The position numbers and the translations under genes were made by a program. From assembly GCF_013328815.1 (NCBI RefSeq), contig NZ_JABUHN010000004.1, positions 1-64,000 on the forward strand: a DNA stretch of 64,000 nt, given 5' to 3'. The notes beneath the pieces were generated by a model. That model was not told the origin of the DNA and ran no database searches. It saw nothing but the letters and a program-made list of their open reading frames with translations. Positions 28,186-38,124 of this stretch are shown piece after piece (the stretch's first letter is position 1; every line of letters starts with the position of its first letter). The DNA is from Tabrizicola fusiformis (lineage in GTDB: Bacteria > Pseudomonadota > Alphaproteobacteria > Rhodobacterales > Rhodobacteraceae).

Positions 28186-28746
28186 ATGTCGGCGCTCAAC
28201 ATCAAACGCGGCTCGACGAGCCATTCGGCCTATGACCTGCGCGACCCCAATGCGGAAGTGATCGAAAGCCATACGCTGGCGATTCTGGTCGAGAACGAGC
28301 CGGGCGTGCTGGCCCGGGTGATCGGGCTTTTCTCGGGCCGCGGTTACAACATCGAAAGCCTGACCGTGGCCGAGACCGACCATGCGCGGCATCTGAGCCG
28401 GATCACCATTGTCACCTCTGGCACGCCGCAGGTGATCGACCAGATCGAGGCGCAGTTGCGCCGCATGGTGCCGGTGCATGACGTGCATGACCTGACCGCC
28501 GAAGGGCCGTCGGTGCAGCGCGAACTGGCGCTGTTCAAGGTGGCCGGCAAGGGCGAAGCGCGGATCGAGGCGCTGCGGCTAGCCGAGATTTTCCGGGCGC
28601 ATGTGGTGGACAGCACGCTGGAAAGCTTTGTCTTCGAGATGACCGGCACGCCGGAGAAAATCGACAGCTTTGCCGATCTGATGCGCCCGCTGGGCCTGAA
28701 AGAGATCGCGCGGACCGGCGTGGCGGCGCTGTCGCGCGGCGTGTGA
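28186..28746 (+). CDS. ilvH: Acetolactate synthase regulatory small subunit
   Basis: A 186-residue regulatory subunit giving valine feedback. The N-terminal ACT domain (HTLAILVENEPGVLARVIGLFSGRGYNIESLTVAETDHARHLSRITIV) is followed by the conserved C-terminal domain (ELALFKV, AEIFRAHVVDSTLESFVFEMTGTPEKIDSF). It has about 20 extra residues before the ACT domain, common in alphaproteobacteria. It lies 66 bases after ilvI, in the same operon. Confidence 0.95.
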   Translation: MSALNIKRGSTSHSAYDLRDPNAEVIESHTLAILVENEPGVLARVIGLFSGRGYNIESLTVAETDHARHLSRITIVTSGTPQVIDQIEAQLRRMVPVHDVHDLTAEGPSVQRELALFKVAGKGEARIEALRLAEIFRAHVVDSTLESFVFEMTGTPEKIDSFADLMRPLGLKEIARTGVAALSRGV

Positions 28747-28821
28747 CGCGACCTGCTGACGCGGGCCATTTCCCCGGCCCGCGCCCTGCCCTATGCTGGG
28801 GCCGAACGCAGGAGACCGCCG

Positions 28822-30795
28822 ATGATCACCGAGCTTGGACATTTCGCACTCGCGCTGGCGCTGGCCGTGGCGCTGGTGCAGGGCAGCCTGCCGCTGATCG
28901 GGGCGGCGCGGGGCGACCGGCGCCTGATGGCGCTGGCGGCGCCTGCGGCCACGGCGCAATTCGTGCTGATCGCGGCGGCCTTTGCGGCGCTGACCTGGGC
29001 CTTTGTGACCTCGGATTTCTCGCTGGCGCTGGTGGCGGGCAATTCGCACACGCTGAAGCCGATGCTCTACAAGGTGTCGGGCGTCTGGGGCAACCACGAG
29101 GGGTCGCTCCTGTTGTGGCTGCTGGCCCTGTCGGGCTTTGGCGCCTGTGCCGCCTGGTTCGGCGGCAACCTGCCCGAAAGCCTGCGGGCGCGGGTGCTGG
29201 CGGTGCAGGGGCTGATCGGGATGGCCTTTCTGGCCTTCCTCTTGTTCACCTCGAACCCGTTCCTGCGGATGGCGGTGCCGCCCTTGAATGGGGCCGACCT
29301 GAACCCCCTGCTGCAAGACCCCGGGCTGGCCTTCCATCCGCCCTTCCTCTACCTCGGCTATGTTGGCCTTTCGATGAGCTTTTCCTTCGCTGTCGCCGCC
29401 CTGATCGAGGGGCGGATCGACGCGGCGTGGGCGCGCTGGGTGCGGCCGTGGACGCTGGCGGCTTGGGTGTTTCTGACCATCGGCATCGCGCTTGGCTCGT
29501 GGTGGGCCTATTACGAATTGGGTTGGGGCGGGTTCTGGTTCTGGGATCCGGTGGAAAACGCCAGCTTCATGCCATGGCTGATTGCCGCCGCCCTGCTGCA
29601 TTCGGCCATCGTGGTGGAAAAGCGCGAGAGCCTGAAGGCATGGACCATCCTTCTGGCCATCCTCGCCTTTGGCTTCAGCCTGATCGGCACTTTCATTGTG
29701 CGGTCGGGGGTGATCACCTCGGTCCACGCCTTTGCCAATGATCCCGAGCGGGGGGTGTTCATCCTGCTGATCCTTGGTGTGTTCATGGGCGGCGCGCTGA
29801 CCCTGTTCGCGGCGCGGGCGGGCGCGCTGGAGGCCAAGGGCGTCTTTGCCATGGTCAGCCGGGAATCCGCGCTGGTGTTGAACAACCTGCTCTTGGCGGT
29901 GGCGGCCTTTGTCGTGTTCATCGGCACGATCTGGCCCTTGGTGGCCGAGATGCTGTGGGGCCGGGTGCTGTCGGTGGGCGAGCCGTTCTTCAACGCGGCC
30001 TTTACTCCCTTCATGGTGGCGCTGGCCGTGCTGCTGCCCGTGGGGGCGCTGATGCCGTGGAAGCGGGGCGATCTGGGCGGCGTGCTGCGGCGGCTGATGC
30101 CGGTGGCGGTGCTGGCGCTGGCATTGGGTGCGCTGGTCTGGGCGGTGCAGACCGGGCGGTCGGCGCTGGGTCCGATTGGGGCGGCGCTGGGGCTTTGGGT
30201 GGTTTTCGGCGCGGGCGTGGACCTGCTGACGCGGGCCGGGCGCGGGCCGCTTGCCGCGCGGCTGGGCCGGATCGGCCGCCTGCCCCGCGCCGATTGGGGC
30301 CGGGTGACAGCCCATGCCGGGCTGGGCGTCACGATCTTTGCCGTGGCCGCGATCAATGCCTGGATGATCGAGGATATCCGCGTCGCCCGTCTGGGCGAGA
30401 CCTTTCCGCTTGGCCCCTATCAGGTCACCCTGAAGGCGGTGCATGAGGAGGAGGGGCCGAACTATACCACCACCATGGCGGAAATGGTGGTGAGCCGCGG
30501 CGGCCGCACGGTGGCCACGCTTTTCCCCGAAAAGCGGGTCTATCCGGTGCAGGCGATGCCGACGACCGAAGCGGCGATCTCGAACGGGTTCTTCAACGAC
30601 ATCTATCTGGTGATCGGCGATGCGCAGGAGGGCGGCGGCTATGCCGTGCGCGGCTATGTCAAACCCTTTGCCAACTGGATCTGGGGCGGCGCGTTGTTGA
30701 TGGCTTTGGGCGGGTTCCTCAGCCTGACTGACCGGCGCTATCGCCTTGCCGCGGGCGCGCGGCGGGCGGTGCCTGCGGCCCATCCGGCGGAGTAG
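28822..30795 (+). CDS. ccmF: Cytochrome c-type biogenesis protein CcmF (heme lyase)
   Basis: A 657-residue polytopic inner-membrane protein with about 14-15 helices. The WWD heme-handling motif is present as WGGFWFWDPVENASFMPWL at about 232-250, and NSHTLKPMLYKVSGVWGNHEGSLLLW near residue 75 is diagnostic. CcmF with CcmH ligates heme to apocytochrome c CXXCH motifs on the periplasmic side. A GGAGA site precedes the start. ccmH follows after 3 bases; ccmG and ccmI are not adjacent in this window. Confidence 0.95.
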   Translation: MITELGHFALALALAVALVQGSLPLIGAARGDRRLMALAAPAATAQFVLIAAAFAALTWAFVTSDFSLALVAGNSHTLKPMLYKVSGVWGNHEGSLLLWLLALSGFGACAAWFGGNLPESLRARVLAVQGLIGMAFLAFLLFTSNPFLRMAVPPLNGADLNPLLQDPGLAFHPPFLYLGYVGLSMSFSFAVAALIEGRIDAAWARWVRPWTLAAWVFLTIGIALGSWWAYYELGWGGFWFWDPVENASFMPWLIAAALLHSAIVVEKRESLKAWTILLAILAFGFSLIGTFIVRSGVITSVHAFANDPERGVFILLILGVFMGGALTLFAARAGALEAKGVFAMVSRESALVLNNLLLAVAAFVVFIGTIWPLVAEMLWGRVLSVGEPFFNAAFTPFMVALAVLLPVGALMPWKRGDLGGVLRRLMPVAVLALALGALVWAVQTGRSALGPIGAALGLWVVFGAGVDLLTRAGRGPLAARLGRIGRLPRADWGRVTAHAGLGVTIFAVAAINAWMIEDIRVARLGETFPLGPYQVTLKAVHEEEGPNYTTTMAEMVVSRGGRTVATLFPEKRVYPVQAMPTTEAAISNGFFNDIYLVIGDAQEGGGYAVRGYVKPFANWIWGGALLMALGGFLSLTDRRYRLAAGARRAVPAAHPAE

Positions 30796-30798
30796 GCG

Positions 30799-31260
30799 AT
30801 GCGTGCGTTCCTTCTGGCCCTGATGCTGCTGACCGCCCTGCCCGCCTTTGCGGTGCAACCCGATGAGGTGCTTGCCGATCCCGCGCTGGAAGCCCGGGCG
30901 CGCGAGATTTCGCGGCAATTGCGCTGCCCGGTCTGTCAGGGCGAAAGCATTGACGATTCCAACGCCCCGATCAGCCGCGACCTGCGCCTTGCAGTGCGTG
31001 AGCGGCTGGTGGCGGGCGACAGCGACGATCAGGTGATCGACTATGTCGTCACCCGCTTTGGCGAATTCGTGCTGTTCAACCCGCGCGCCAGCGGATCGGG
31101 TCTGATCCTGTGGCTGGCGGGGCCGGCGATGCTGCTGGCGGGGGGGGCGATTGCCTTTGCCGCCACCCGGCGCCGGGCGCGTGAGACCGAAGCCGAGGGG
31201 TTGAGCGCCGCCGATCAGGCGCGGCTGGCCGAATTGCTGCGGGAAGACAGCCCGAAGTGA
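30799..31260 (+). CDS. ccmH: Cytochrome c biogenesis thioredoxin-like protein CcmH (Ccl2)
   Basis: A 153-residue protein with signal peptide ([18 protein letters not shown]). A three-helix periplasmic domain bears the redox motif [23 protein letters not shown] (CPVC). One membrane helix follows ([21 protein letters not shown]), then a short charged cytoplasmic tail. CcmH reduces the apocytochrome c cysteines before heme ligation by CcmF. It is directly coupled to ccmF. Confidence 0.95.
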   Translation: MRAFLLALMLLTALPAFAVQPDEVLADPALEARAREISRQLRCPVCQGESIDDSNAPISRDLRLAVRERLVAGDSDDQVIDYVVTRFGEFVLFNPRASGSGLILWLAGPAMLLAGGAIAFAATRRRARETEAEGLSAADQARLAELLREDSPK

Positions 31261-31323
31261 CGCGGGGTTCCGCTTTTCCCCGGTGAAGCCGCCGCTAACA
31301 TGGCGGCAACAGGGAGAAGCACC

Positions 31324-32100
31324 ATGAGCCAGCCGAACGTCACCTATGCGCTTGAAGACGGCGTTGCCGTCATCGCCCTCAACCGGCCCGAGGTGATGAA
31401 TGCCCTCTCCACCGCGCTGCGGGGCGAATTGCGCGCGGCCATCGCCCGGGCGGTGGGTGAGGCGCGGGTGCTGGTGCTGACCGGCACGGGGCGGGCGTTC
31501 TGCTCGGGTCAGGATCTGGCCGATGCACAGGCGGCGGGGGCGGTGGATTTCGAGCGGATCCTGAACGAAGAATATGTCCCGATGCTGAAAGACATCACCG
31601 ACTGCCCGCTGCCGACCATCGCGGCGGTGAACGGGGCGGCGGCGGGGGCCGGGGCCAATCTGGCCCTGGGCTGCGATGTGGTGATCGCCACCGAAAGCGC
31701 CAGCTTCATTCAGGCTTTCACCCGGATCGGGCTGGTGCCGGATGCCGGCGGCACCCATTGGTTGCCGCGCCAGATCGGCCTCGCCCGCGCTATGGGGGCG
31801 ATGCTTTTTGCCGACAAGATCAGTGCCCGTCAGGCCGCCGACTGGGGCATGATCTATGAGGCGGTGCCGGATGATGTCTTTGCCGCGCATTGGCGGGCAC
31901 GGGCGGCGGCGCTGGCCGCCGGGCCGGGGCTGGCCTACCGCGGCATCAAACAGGCGCTGCGGGTCAGCTTTGCGCAAGACCTTGATGCGCAACTGGCGCT
32001 TGAGGCGCGGTTGCAGGGCGAATGCGGCGGTTCCGCCGATTTCCGCGAAGGCGTGGCGGCGTTCCTGCAAAAACGCGCGCCGAAGTTTTCCGGGCGGTGA
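31324..32100 (+). CDS. Enoyl-CoA hydratase/isomerase family protein
   Basis: A 258-residue crotonase-fold protein. First oxyanion-hole segment FCSGQDLADAQ, second GAAAGAGANLALGCDVVIATESASFIQAFTRIGLVPDAGGTHWLPRQIG, and the C-terminal LAYRGIKQALRVSF helix. The pattern AFCSGQDL with GLVPDAGGT resembles PaaG, the ring-1,2-epoxyphenylacetyl-CoA isomerase, more than housekeeping FadB. No other phenylacetate genes are nearby, so the substrate stays open. AGGGAGAAG precedes ATG 31324. Confidence 0.82.
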   Translation: MSQPNVTYALEDGVAVIALNRPEVMNALSTALRGELRAAIARAVGEARVLVLTGTGRAFCSGQDLADAQAAGAVDFERILNEEYVPMLKDITDCPLPTIAAVNGAAAGAGANLALGCDVVIATESASFIQAFTRIGLVPDAGGTHWLPRQIGLARAMGAMLFADKISARQAADWGMIYEAVPDDVFAAHWRARAAALAAGPGLAYRGIKQALRVSFAQDLDAQLALEARLQGECGGSADFREGVAAFLQKRAPKFSGR

Positions 32101-32106
32101 GTGCCG

Positions 32107-32132
32107 GGATGGGCAGAATTGCCCATCCTACG
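32107..32132. repeat. Interspersed palindrome family A, plus half copy
   Basis: GGATGGGCAGAATTGCCCATCC with flanks to 32132, between the convergent hydratase and Lrp genes. A half copy, CGCCCATCCTAACGG, follows at 32142-32156 and overlaps the 3' end of the Lrp gene. Confidence 0.85.
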
Positions 32133-32149
32133 GAAACCTTCCGCCCATC

Positions 32150-32590
32150 CTAACGGCGACCCGCGCGGCGGGTGGACAACAGAAGGTTGGTCTCGCTGGT
32201 CATCACGCCGTCGATGCTGCGGATGCGGTGGATCACCTCGTCCAGCTCCAGCAGGGTCTGCGTCGCCAATTCGGCGATCAGATCCCATTTGCCATTGGTC
32301 GAATGCACCGCCATCACCGCCGGGATGCCCTGCAACCGCGCCATCACCTTTTCGCCGCCGCGCCCCTCGATCCCGATCATCATCAGCCCGCGCACCGGCG
32401 CCGCCGTGACATCGCCCCGCGTCAGAACGGTAAACCCGGCGATTTCGCCCCGCGCCACCAGCCGCTCCATCCGGGTCCGCACCGTGCCCCGCGCCAGACC
32501 CAGCCGGTCGGCCAGATCGGACAGCGCCGCACGCCCGTCGCGGCGCAATTCGGCGATCAGCCTTTGGTCCACTTCGTCCAGATCGGCCAA
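32150..32590 (-). CDS. Lrp/AsnC family transcriptional regulator
   Basis: A 146-residue Lrp-type regulator. The N-terminal winged helix is LDEVDQRLIAELRRDGRAALSDLADRLGLARGTVRTRMERLVARG; the C-terminal ligand-binding RAM domain (about 65-140) has GLMMIGIEGRGGEKVMARLQGIPAVMAVHSTNGKWDLIAELA. The start is TTG at 32590, with GGAGG five bases upstream and the conserved LDE at residue 3; there is no suitable ATG. It is divergent from arginase, so it probably controls the arginase-OCD operon in response to an amino acid such as arginine or ornithine. Confidence 0.88.
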   Translation of the reverse strand: MADLDEVDQRLIAELRRDGRAALSDLADRLGLARGTVRTRMERLVARGEIAGFTVLTRGDVTAAPVRGLMMIGIEGRGGEKVMARLQGIPAVMAVHSTNGKWDLIAELATQTLLELDEVIHRIRSIDGVMTSETNLLLSTRRAGRR

Positions 32591-32692
32591 TCCATCCTCC
32601 GCTTTGGTCAAATCTCTTATCGAAACGTCATAAATTCCGCTATGATCTGGCGCAAGATGAAAACACCCTGTTCCAAAGCCCAGGAGAGAGCC

Positions 32693-33616
32693 ATGCCCAG
32701 AACCATCCTCATCGGTGCGCCCATCGACGAAGGCCAGCGCCGCCCCGGTTGTCTGATGGGGCCTGCCGCCTATCGCGTGGCAGGTCTGGCGCGGGCGATT
32801 TCGGAACTGGGCCACGGGGTGGAGGATTGGGGCGACATGACCCTGCCCGACCTTCGCCCGGCCACCTGCGCCAATCCGGCGGTGCATTCGCTGGCCGAAT
32901 GCATCGGCTGGACCGAGGTGCTGGCCGACAAGGTGGATGATGCCCTGTCGCAGGGCGCGCTGCCCATCGTTCTGGGCGGCGATCACAGCCTTGCGCTCGG
33001 CTCGGTCGCCGGGGCTGCGGCCTATGCCCAGCGACAGGCGCGGCCCCTCTTCCTGCTCTGGCTGGATGCGCATTCCGATTTCCACACGCCCCTGACCACC
33101 GAAAGCGGCAATCTGCACGGCACGCCGGTTGCCTATATCGCCGGGCGCGAGGGGTTTGACGCCTTCCCGCCCTTCCCCGCGCCGATCCCGGCAGAGCGGA
33201 TTTGCCTTTACGGCATCCGCTCGGTCGATGCCGCCGAACATACCGCCCTGTTGCGCCATGACATTGCCATCAACGACATGCGCGTGCTGGACGAACGGGG
33301 CATCGTTGCCCCCCTGCGCGAATTCCTGACCATGGTGCGCGAGGCGGGGGGGATGCTGCATGTCAGCCTCGATGTCGATTTCCTCGACCCTTCCATCGCG
33401 CCGGCCGTCGGCACCACGGTTCCCGGTGGCACCACCTTCCGCGAGGCGCATCTGGTGATGGAATTGCTGCATGAAAGCAGCCTTGTCACCTCGCTCGATC
33501 TGGTCGAGCTGAACCCCTTTCTGGACGAACGCGGCAAGACGGCCAAGCTGATGGTCGATCTGGTCGGCTCTCTCATGGGCCGCAAGGTGTTCGACCGCCC
33601 CACCCGCAGTTTCTGA
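32693..33616 (+). CDS. rocF: Arginase
   Basis: A 307-residue Mn-dependent arginase (L-arginine to ornithine and urea). N-terminus ILIGAPIDEGQRRPGCLMGPAAYR; metal ligands in LGGDHSLALG, LWLDAHSDFHT and SLDVDFLDPSIAPAVGTTVPGG; C-terminal SLDLVELNPFLDE. All motifs are intact and the length is normal. CAGGAGAG fixes the ATG at 32693. It is followed after 8 bases by ornithine cyclodeaminase; together they convert arginine to proline. Confidence 0.95.
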   Translation: MPRTILIGAPIDEGQRRPGCLMGPAAYRVAGLARAISELGHGVEDWGDMTLPDLRPATCANPAVHSLAECIGWTEVLADKVDDALSQGALPIVLGGDHSLALGSVAGAAAYAQRQARPLFLLWLDAHSDFHTPLTTESGNLHGTPVAYIAGREGFDAFPPFPAPIPAERICLYGIRSVDAAEHTALLRHDIAINDMRVLDERGIVAPLREFLTMVREAGGMLHVSLDVDFLDPSIAPAVGTTVPGGTTFREAHLVMELLHESSLVTSLDLVELNPFLDERGKTAKLMVDLVGSLMGRKVFDRPTRSF

Positions 33617-33624
33617 GGTCTGTT

Positions 33625-34668
33625 ATGAACGCCCCCTCGCCGCAGGCTTTTGTGCCTTTCGTTTCGGTCGCCAATATGATGCGGCTGGTCCATGCCATTG
33701 GTATTGAACGGTTCATGACCGATCTGGTGGAGGAGATCGAGGCCGACTTCCGCCGCTGGCCCCTCTTCGACAAGACGCCCCGCGTGGCGAGCCATTCCGA
33801 TGTCGGGGTGATCGAACTGATGCCGACCTCGGACGGTGAGACCTATGGCTTCAAATACGTCAACGGCCATCCGTCGAACATGCGGCGGGGGTTGCAGACG
33901 GTGACGGCCTTTGGCCTTCTGGCGGATGTCGGCACCGGCTATCCGCTGCTCCTGTCGGAAATGACCATCCTGACCGCGCTGCGCACGGCGGCGACCAGTG
34001 CGATGGCAGCGAAATGGCTGGCGCCTAAGGGGGCGGACTGCATGGCCCTGATCGGCAACGGCGCGCAGGCCGAGTTTCAGGCGCTGGCCTTCGGTGCCGT
34101 CTGCGGCGTGACGGAAGTGCGGCTTTACGACATCGACCCGGCAGCCACCGCGAAATGCGCGCGCAATCTGGCCGGGCGCGGGCTGCGGGTGGTGTCCTGC
34201 GCCAGCGCGGAAGAGGCGATTTTGGGGGCGCAGATCGTCACCACGGTCACCGCCGACAAGCAATATGCCACCATCCTGACCGACAACATGCTGGGCGCCG
34301 GGGTGCATCTGAATGCGGTCGGCGGCGATTGCCCGGGCAAGACCGAGCTGCACCGCGACATCCTGCTGCGGTCCGAAATTTTCGTGGAATATCCGCCCCA
34401 GACCCGGATCGAGGGCGAGATTCAGCAACTGCCGCCCGAGCATCCGGTGCGCGAGCTGTGGCAGGTGATCGCGGGCCAGGCGCCGGGGCGGCAGTCGGCG
34501 GCAGAGGTGACGCTGTTTGACTCGGTGGGTTTCGCCATCGAGGATTTTTCGGCCCTGCGCTATGTCCGGCGCAAGCTGGCCGAAACCGGACTGGCCGAGC
34601 AACTGGACATGATCGCGGACCCCGATGATCCGCGCGACCTGTTCGGCATGGTGATGCGCGCGGCCTGA
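33625..34668 (+). CDS. Ornithine cyclodeaminase
   Basis: A 347-residue OCD/mu-crystallin-family enzyme that turns ornithine into proline and ammonia with bound NAD. Substrate side: ELMPTSDGETYGFKYVNGHPSN. Rossmann motif: MALIGNGAQAEFQALAF. Also VTTVTADKQYATIL and the catalytic-region LNAVGGDCPGKTEL, whose D is in the position of the OCD catalytic Asp. The presence of the long C-terminal part and the arginase neighbour support OCD over alanine dehydrogenase-like paralogues. Confidence 0.92.
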   Translation: MNAPSPQAFVPFVSVANMMRLVHAIGIERFMTDLVEEIEADFRRWPLFDKTPRVASHSDVGVIELMPTSDGETYGFKYVNGHPSNMRRGLQTVTAFGLLADVGTGYPLLLSEMTILTALRTAATSAMAAKWLAPKGADCMALIGNGAQAEFQALAFGAVCGVTEVRLYDIDPAATAKCARNLAGRGLRVVSCASAEEAILGAQIVTTVTADKQYATILTDNMLGAGVHLNAVGGDCPGKTELHRDILLRSEIFVEYPPQTRIEGEIQQLPPEHPVRELWQVIAGQAPGRQSAAEVTLFDSVGFAIEDFSALRYVRRKLAETGLAEQLDMIADPDDPRDLFGMVMRAA

Positions 34669-34710
34669 TACCGCGCGATTGTGCCCAGCCCGAATTGCCG
34701 GTCCTCGGAT

Positions 34711-34740
34711 CGTAGGATGGGCAATATTGCCCATCCTACG
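34711..34740. repeat. Interspersed palindrome family A, perfect copy
   Basis: A perfect 30-base palindrome from CGTAGGATGGGCAAT to its mirror, in the gap between the convergent OCD and usg genes. It is the best-preserved copy of the family and defines the consensus. Confidence 0.9.
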
Positions 34741-34766
34741 GATGCGCCCAATCCCTCAGCCTGCCG

Positions 34767-35039
34767 CTAATGCAGGCGGAACTCTTTGACCACATGGCGC
34801 CATTCGCCGGGCGCAATCAGTTTGCGATGCGTGAAGCGGACCGAATGCAGCGGGCCGTCGATCTGCTCCTGCCAGAATTCGATGAAACGGAAAAGCTCGG
34901 GGTAATCGGGGGCCAGATCATAGGCTTGCCAGAGGAAGCTGTTGAGAACATTGCGATAATCCGGCATCCGGTAGTAAAGTTCCGCCGTGGTCAGACCATA
35001 TCCCCGCAGCATCAGTTCCGTCTCGTTCTGCATCCGCAT
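34767..35039 (-). CDS. usg: Usg family protein
   Basis: A 90-residue protein with the hallmark Usg pattern LRGYGLTTAELYYRMPDYRNVLNSFLWQAYDLAPDYPELFRFIEFWQEQIDGPLHSVRFTHRKLIAPGEWRHV. Usg was named as an open frame near trp genes of alphaproteobacteria; its function is unknown. Here it stands alone, between OCD and gyrA, with no trp gene nearby. Confidence 0.88.
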   Translation of the reverse strand: MRMQNETELMLRGYGLTTAELYYRMPDYRNVLNSFLWQAYDLAPDYPELFRFIEFWQEQIDGPLHSVRFTHRKLIAPGEWRHVVKEFRLH

Positions 35040-35227
35040 GTCTCCTGTTCCGGCTCCCCCTTGGGCCAGCTTGGCAGAATCGGATTAAGTTTCAATGAAA
35101 ACAATCTGTTGGCACTATGGGCCGCTGGCTGCCAATGCAATGCGCCCGCGGCATTGCACCCCATGGCTTGCATGGTGTAAGGTCTGGCCAACAATATCTG
35201 GACCCCTGCCGGAAAGGCAAAGCCAAC

Positions 35228-37939
35228 GTGACCGATAGCCCCGAAGACCTTGAAAAGACCGGAGAAACCCCGGAGCGGCCGACCTATCACGGCCCGCAGG
35301 TGGATATCTCGCAAGAGATGCGGACGGCCTATCTCGACTATGCGATGAGCGTGATCGTCTCCCGCGCCATTCCCGACCTGCGCGACGGGCTGAAACCCGT
35401 GCATCGGCGCATTCTGTTTGCGATGGCCGAAAGCGGCAACAGCCATGACAAGGCCTATCGCAAATCGGCGCGCCCGGTGGGCGACACGATGGGGAAATAC
35501 CACCCCCACGGCGATAGCGCGATCTATGACGCGCTGGTGCGGATGGCGCAGCCCTTTTCGATGAGCCTCAAGCTCTTGGACGGTCAGGGCAATTTCGGCT
35601 CGATGGATGGCGATGCGGCGGCGGCCATGCGCTATACCGAAGTGCGGATGGACAAGCCGGCGGCCTATCTCTTGGCCGATATCGACAAGGATACCGTCGA
35701 TTTTCAGGACAATTACGACGGCAAGGACCGCGAGCCGACCGTTCTGCCTGCTCGTTTCCCGAATATGCTGGTCAACGGTGCCGAGGGCATTGCGGTCGGC
35801 ATGGCCACCCGCATTCCGCCGCACAATCTGGGCGAGGTGATCGACGGCACGCTGGCGATGATCGAAAACCCCGACATCAGCATGGAAGCACTGATGGAGC
35901 ATATCCCGGCGCCGGATTTTCCCACCGGGGCGCAGATTCTGGGCCGTTCGGGCGCGCGCAAAGCCTATCTTGAGGGGCGCGGTTCGGTCATCATCCGGGC
36001 GAAAACCCATATCGAGGAAATCCGCAAGGACCGCTGGGCCATCGTGATCGACGAGGTGCCCTATCAGGTCAACAAGGCCCGGATGATCGAGATCATCGCC
36101 GAGCAGGTGCGCGAGAAGAAGTTGGAAGGCATTTCCGGCGTCGCCGATGAAAGCGACCGGATCGGTGTGCGCGTGGTGATTGAACTGAAGCGCGATGCGA
36201 CGCCGGATGTGGTGCTGAACCAGCTTTACCGCTTTACCCCGATGCAGACCTCGTTCGGCTGCAACATGCTGGCCTTGAACGGCGGGCGGCCCGAGCAACT
36301 GACCCTGCGCGACTTTCTGAGCAATTTCATCACCTTCCGCGAGGAAGTTGTCGCCCGCCGCACCGCCTTTGAACTGAAGAAGGCGCGTGAGCGCAGCCAT
36401 GTGCTGTGCGGTCTGGCTGTGGCGGTCTCAAACGTGGATGAGGTGGTCCGCACCATTCGCGCCTCTGCCGATGCTGCCGAAGCGCGCGAAAAACTGATGA
36501 CGCGGCGCTGGCCCGCGCATGACATCGCCGCCTATATCCGGCTGATCGACGATCCAACCCACACGATGAACGAGGATGGCACCTATAACCTGTCGGAAGT
36601 GCAGGCGCGGGCCATTCTGGAACTGCGGCTGCAACGGCTGACGGCACTTGGCGTCAAGGAAGTCACCGACGAGCTTGAGGAACTGGCGGGCAAGATCAAG
36701 GATTACCTTGAAATCCTGGGAAGCCGTGAGCGGATCATGGCAATCATTTCCGCCGAACTGCTTGAGGTCAAACAGCTTTTCGCCGTGCCACGCCGGACCG
36801 AGATTGTCGATTGGTCGGGCGATATGGAAGACGAAGACCTGATCGAGCGCGAGGATATGGTCGTCACCATCACCTCGGGCGGCTATATCAAGCGCACGCC
36901 CTTGGCCGAATTCCGCAGCCAGAACCGCGGCGGCAAGGGCCTCGCCTCGATGGCGACCAAGGAAGATGATGTGGTGACCACGCTCTTCGTGGCCAATACC
37001 CATACGGCACTGTTGTTCTTCACCACCGATGGCATGGTCTACAAGATGAAGACCTGGCGCCTGCCGCTGGCGGGGCGCACCGCCAAGGGCAAGGCGATGG
37101 TCAACATCCTGCCGATTGCGCCGGGCGTGTCGATTGCCGCGCTAATGCCGGTGGATGTGCCCGAGGAGGATTGGGCCAATCTGCAAATCGTCTTCGCCAC
37201 CAGCGACGGCGATGTGCGGCAGAACGATCTGTCGGATTTCACCAATGTCCTGCGCAACGGCAAGATTGCCATGAAGCTGCCGGAGGGCGTTTCGCTGGTG
37301 AATGCCGCCATTGCCGACGATACCGACGATGTGATGCTGGTCACCCGTCTGGGCCGGGCGATCCGGTTTTCGACCACGGAAATCCGGGTATTCAAATCGC
37401 GCGGCTCGACCGGCGTGCGCGGCATCCGTCTGGCCGAGGGGGATGCGGTGGTCTCGATGGCGATCATCCGCCATTTTGAGGCTGAACCGGATGAACGGGC
37501 CGCCTATCTCAAGCAGCGCCGCCTGATGGCCGGGGTCACCGACGAAACGGAGGCGGATGACGAGGAAGAGGTGCCCGCAGGCAACCTCTCGCCCGAACGC
37601 TATGCCGAAATGTCGGCGGCCGAAGACCTGATCCTGACGATCACCACCTCGGGTTCCGGCAAGCTGTCGTCCAGCCATGATTACCCGGTGCGCGGACGCG
37701 GCGGCATGGGCGTGAAGGCGATGGATGGGGCGATGCGCGGCGGGCCGCTGGTCGCCAGCTTCCCGGTGGAGATGACCGACCAGATCATGCTGGCCACCTC
37801 GACCGGCCAGTCGATCCGGGTGCCGGTGGCGCAGATCAGCTTCCGCTCGCGCTCGGCGGGCGGGGTGAAGGTGTTCAACACCGGCGGCGACGAACAGGTG
37901 GTTTCGGTCGCCCGCGTGGCCGAACAGGGGAATGAGTGA
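35228..37939 (+). CDS. gyrA: DNA gyrase subunit A
   Basis: A 903-residue GyrA. The catalytic Tyr lies in [11 protein letters not shown]; the quinolone-resistance region [19 protein letters not shown] keeps the sensitive Ser and Asp. The tower/coiled-coil and DNA-gate are complete. The C-terminal beta-pinwheel carries the GyrA-box-like segment [11 protein letters not shown] and repeated blades such as [24 protein letters not shown]. The start is GTG at 35228, with GAAAGG about 12 bases upstream. A longer reading from 35117 has no family similarity. Confidence 0.97.
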   Translation: MTDSPEDLEKTGETPERPTYHGPQVDISQEMRTAYLDYAMSVIVSRAIPDLRDGLKPVHRRILFAMAESGNSHDKAYRKSARPVGDTMGKYHPHGDSAIYDALVRMAQPFSMSLKLLDGQGNFGSMDGDAAAAMRYTEVRMDKPAAYLLADIDKDTVDFQDNYDGKDREPTVLPARFPNMLVNGAEGIAVGMATRIPPHNLGEVIDGTLAMIENPDISMEALMEHIPAPDFPTGAQILGRSGARKAYLEGRGSVIIRAKTHIEEIRKDRWAIVIDEVPYQVNKARMIEIIAEQVREKKLEGISGVADESDRIGVRVVIELKRDATPDVVLNQLYRFTPMQTSFGCNMLALNGGRPEQLTLRDFLSNFITFREEVVARRTAFELKKARERSHVLCGLAVAVSNVDEVVRTIRASADAAEAREKLMTRRWPAHDIAAYIRLIDDPTHTMNEDGTYNLSEVQARAILELRLQRLTALGVKEVTDELEELAGKIKDYLEILGSRERIMAIISAELLEVKQLFAVPRRTEIVDWSGDMEDEDLIEREDMVVTITSGGYIKRTPLAEFRSQNRGGKGLASMATKEDDVVTTLFVANTHTALLFFTTDGMVYKMKTWRLPLAGRTAKGKAMVNILPIAPGVSIAALMPVDVPEEDWANLQIVFATSDGDVRQNDLSDFTNVLRNGKIAMKLPEGVSLVNAAIADDTDDVMLVTRLGRAIRFSTTEIRVFKSRGSTGVRGIRLAEGDAVVSMAIIRHFEAEPDERAAYLKQRRLMAGVTDETEADDEEEVPAGNLSPERYAEMSAAEDLILTITTSGSGKLSSSHDYPVRGRGGMGVKAMDGAMRGGPLVASFPVEMTDQIMLATSTGQSIRVPVAQISFRSRSAGGVKVFNTGGDEQVVSVARVAEQGNE

Positions 37940-38124
37940 TGGAACTCTTGAAGCTTTGGCTGCCGTTCATCATTTTGGTCGGCGTCTGGATTTTCTTCCT
38001 GCGCGGCTTTCGGCAAAGGCAGGAATGGTCAAGAAAGATGATCCATGAAAACAATGCGTTGCTGCTGCGGATCGCAGAGAGCAACGAAAGGATTGTCGCG
38101 TCACTGGAGGCCAGGCCCAAGTGA
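37939..38124 (+). CDS. Small membrane protein coupled to gyrA
   Basis: A 61-residue protein ([20 protein letters not shown]...). One N-terminal membrane helix (about 5-22) is followed by a charged, probably helical tail (RQRQEWSRKMIHENNALLLRIAESNERIVASLEA). The start ATG at 37939 overlaps the gyrA stop (TGATG) and its own stop overlaps the next start (GTGA), so it is translated in a chain. The tail resembles the coiled coil of small proteins that dock membrane complexes. I do not recognise a family. Confidence 0.65.
   Translation: MELLKLWLPFIILVGVWIFFLRGFRQRQEWSRKMIHENNALLLRIAESNERIVASLEARPK

Noticed and set aside
28579-32070. Very long open frame (over 1100 codons) on the minus strand
   Set aside because: It is antisense to ilvH, ccmF, ccmH and the hydratase gene, has no recognisable domain, and reflects codon bias of GC-rich DNA.
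35117-35227. Longer N-terminus for GyrA from 35117
   Set aside because: The extra 37 residues are unlike any GyrA; GTG 35228 begins a normal acidic N-terminus.
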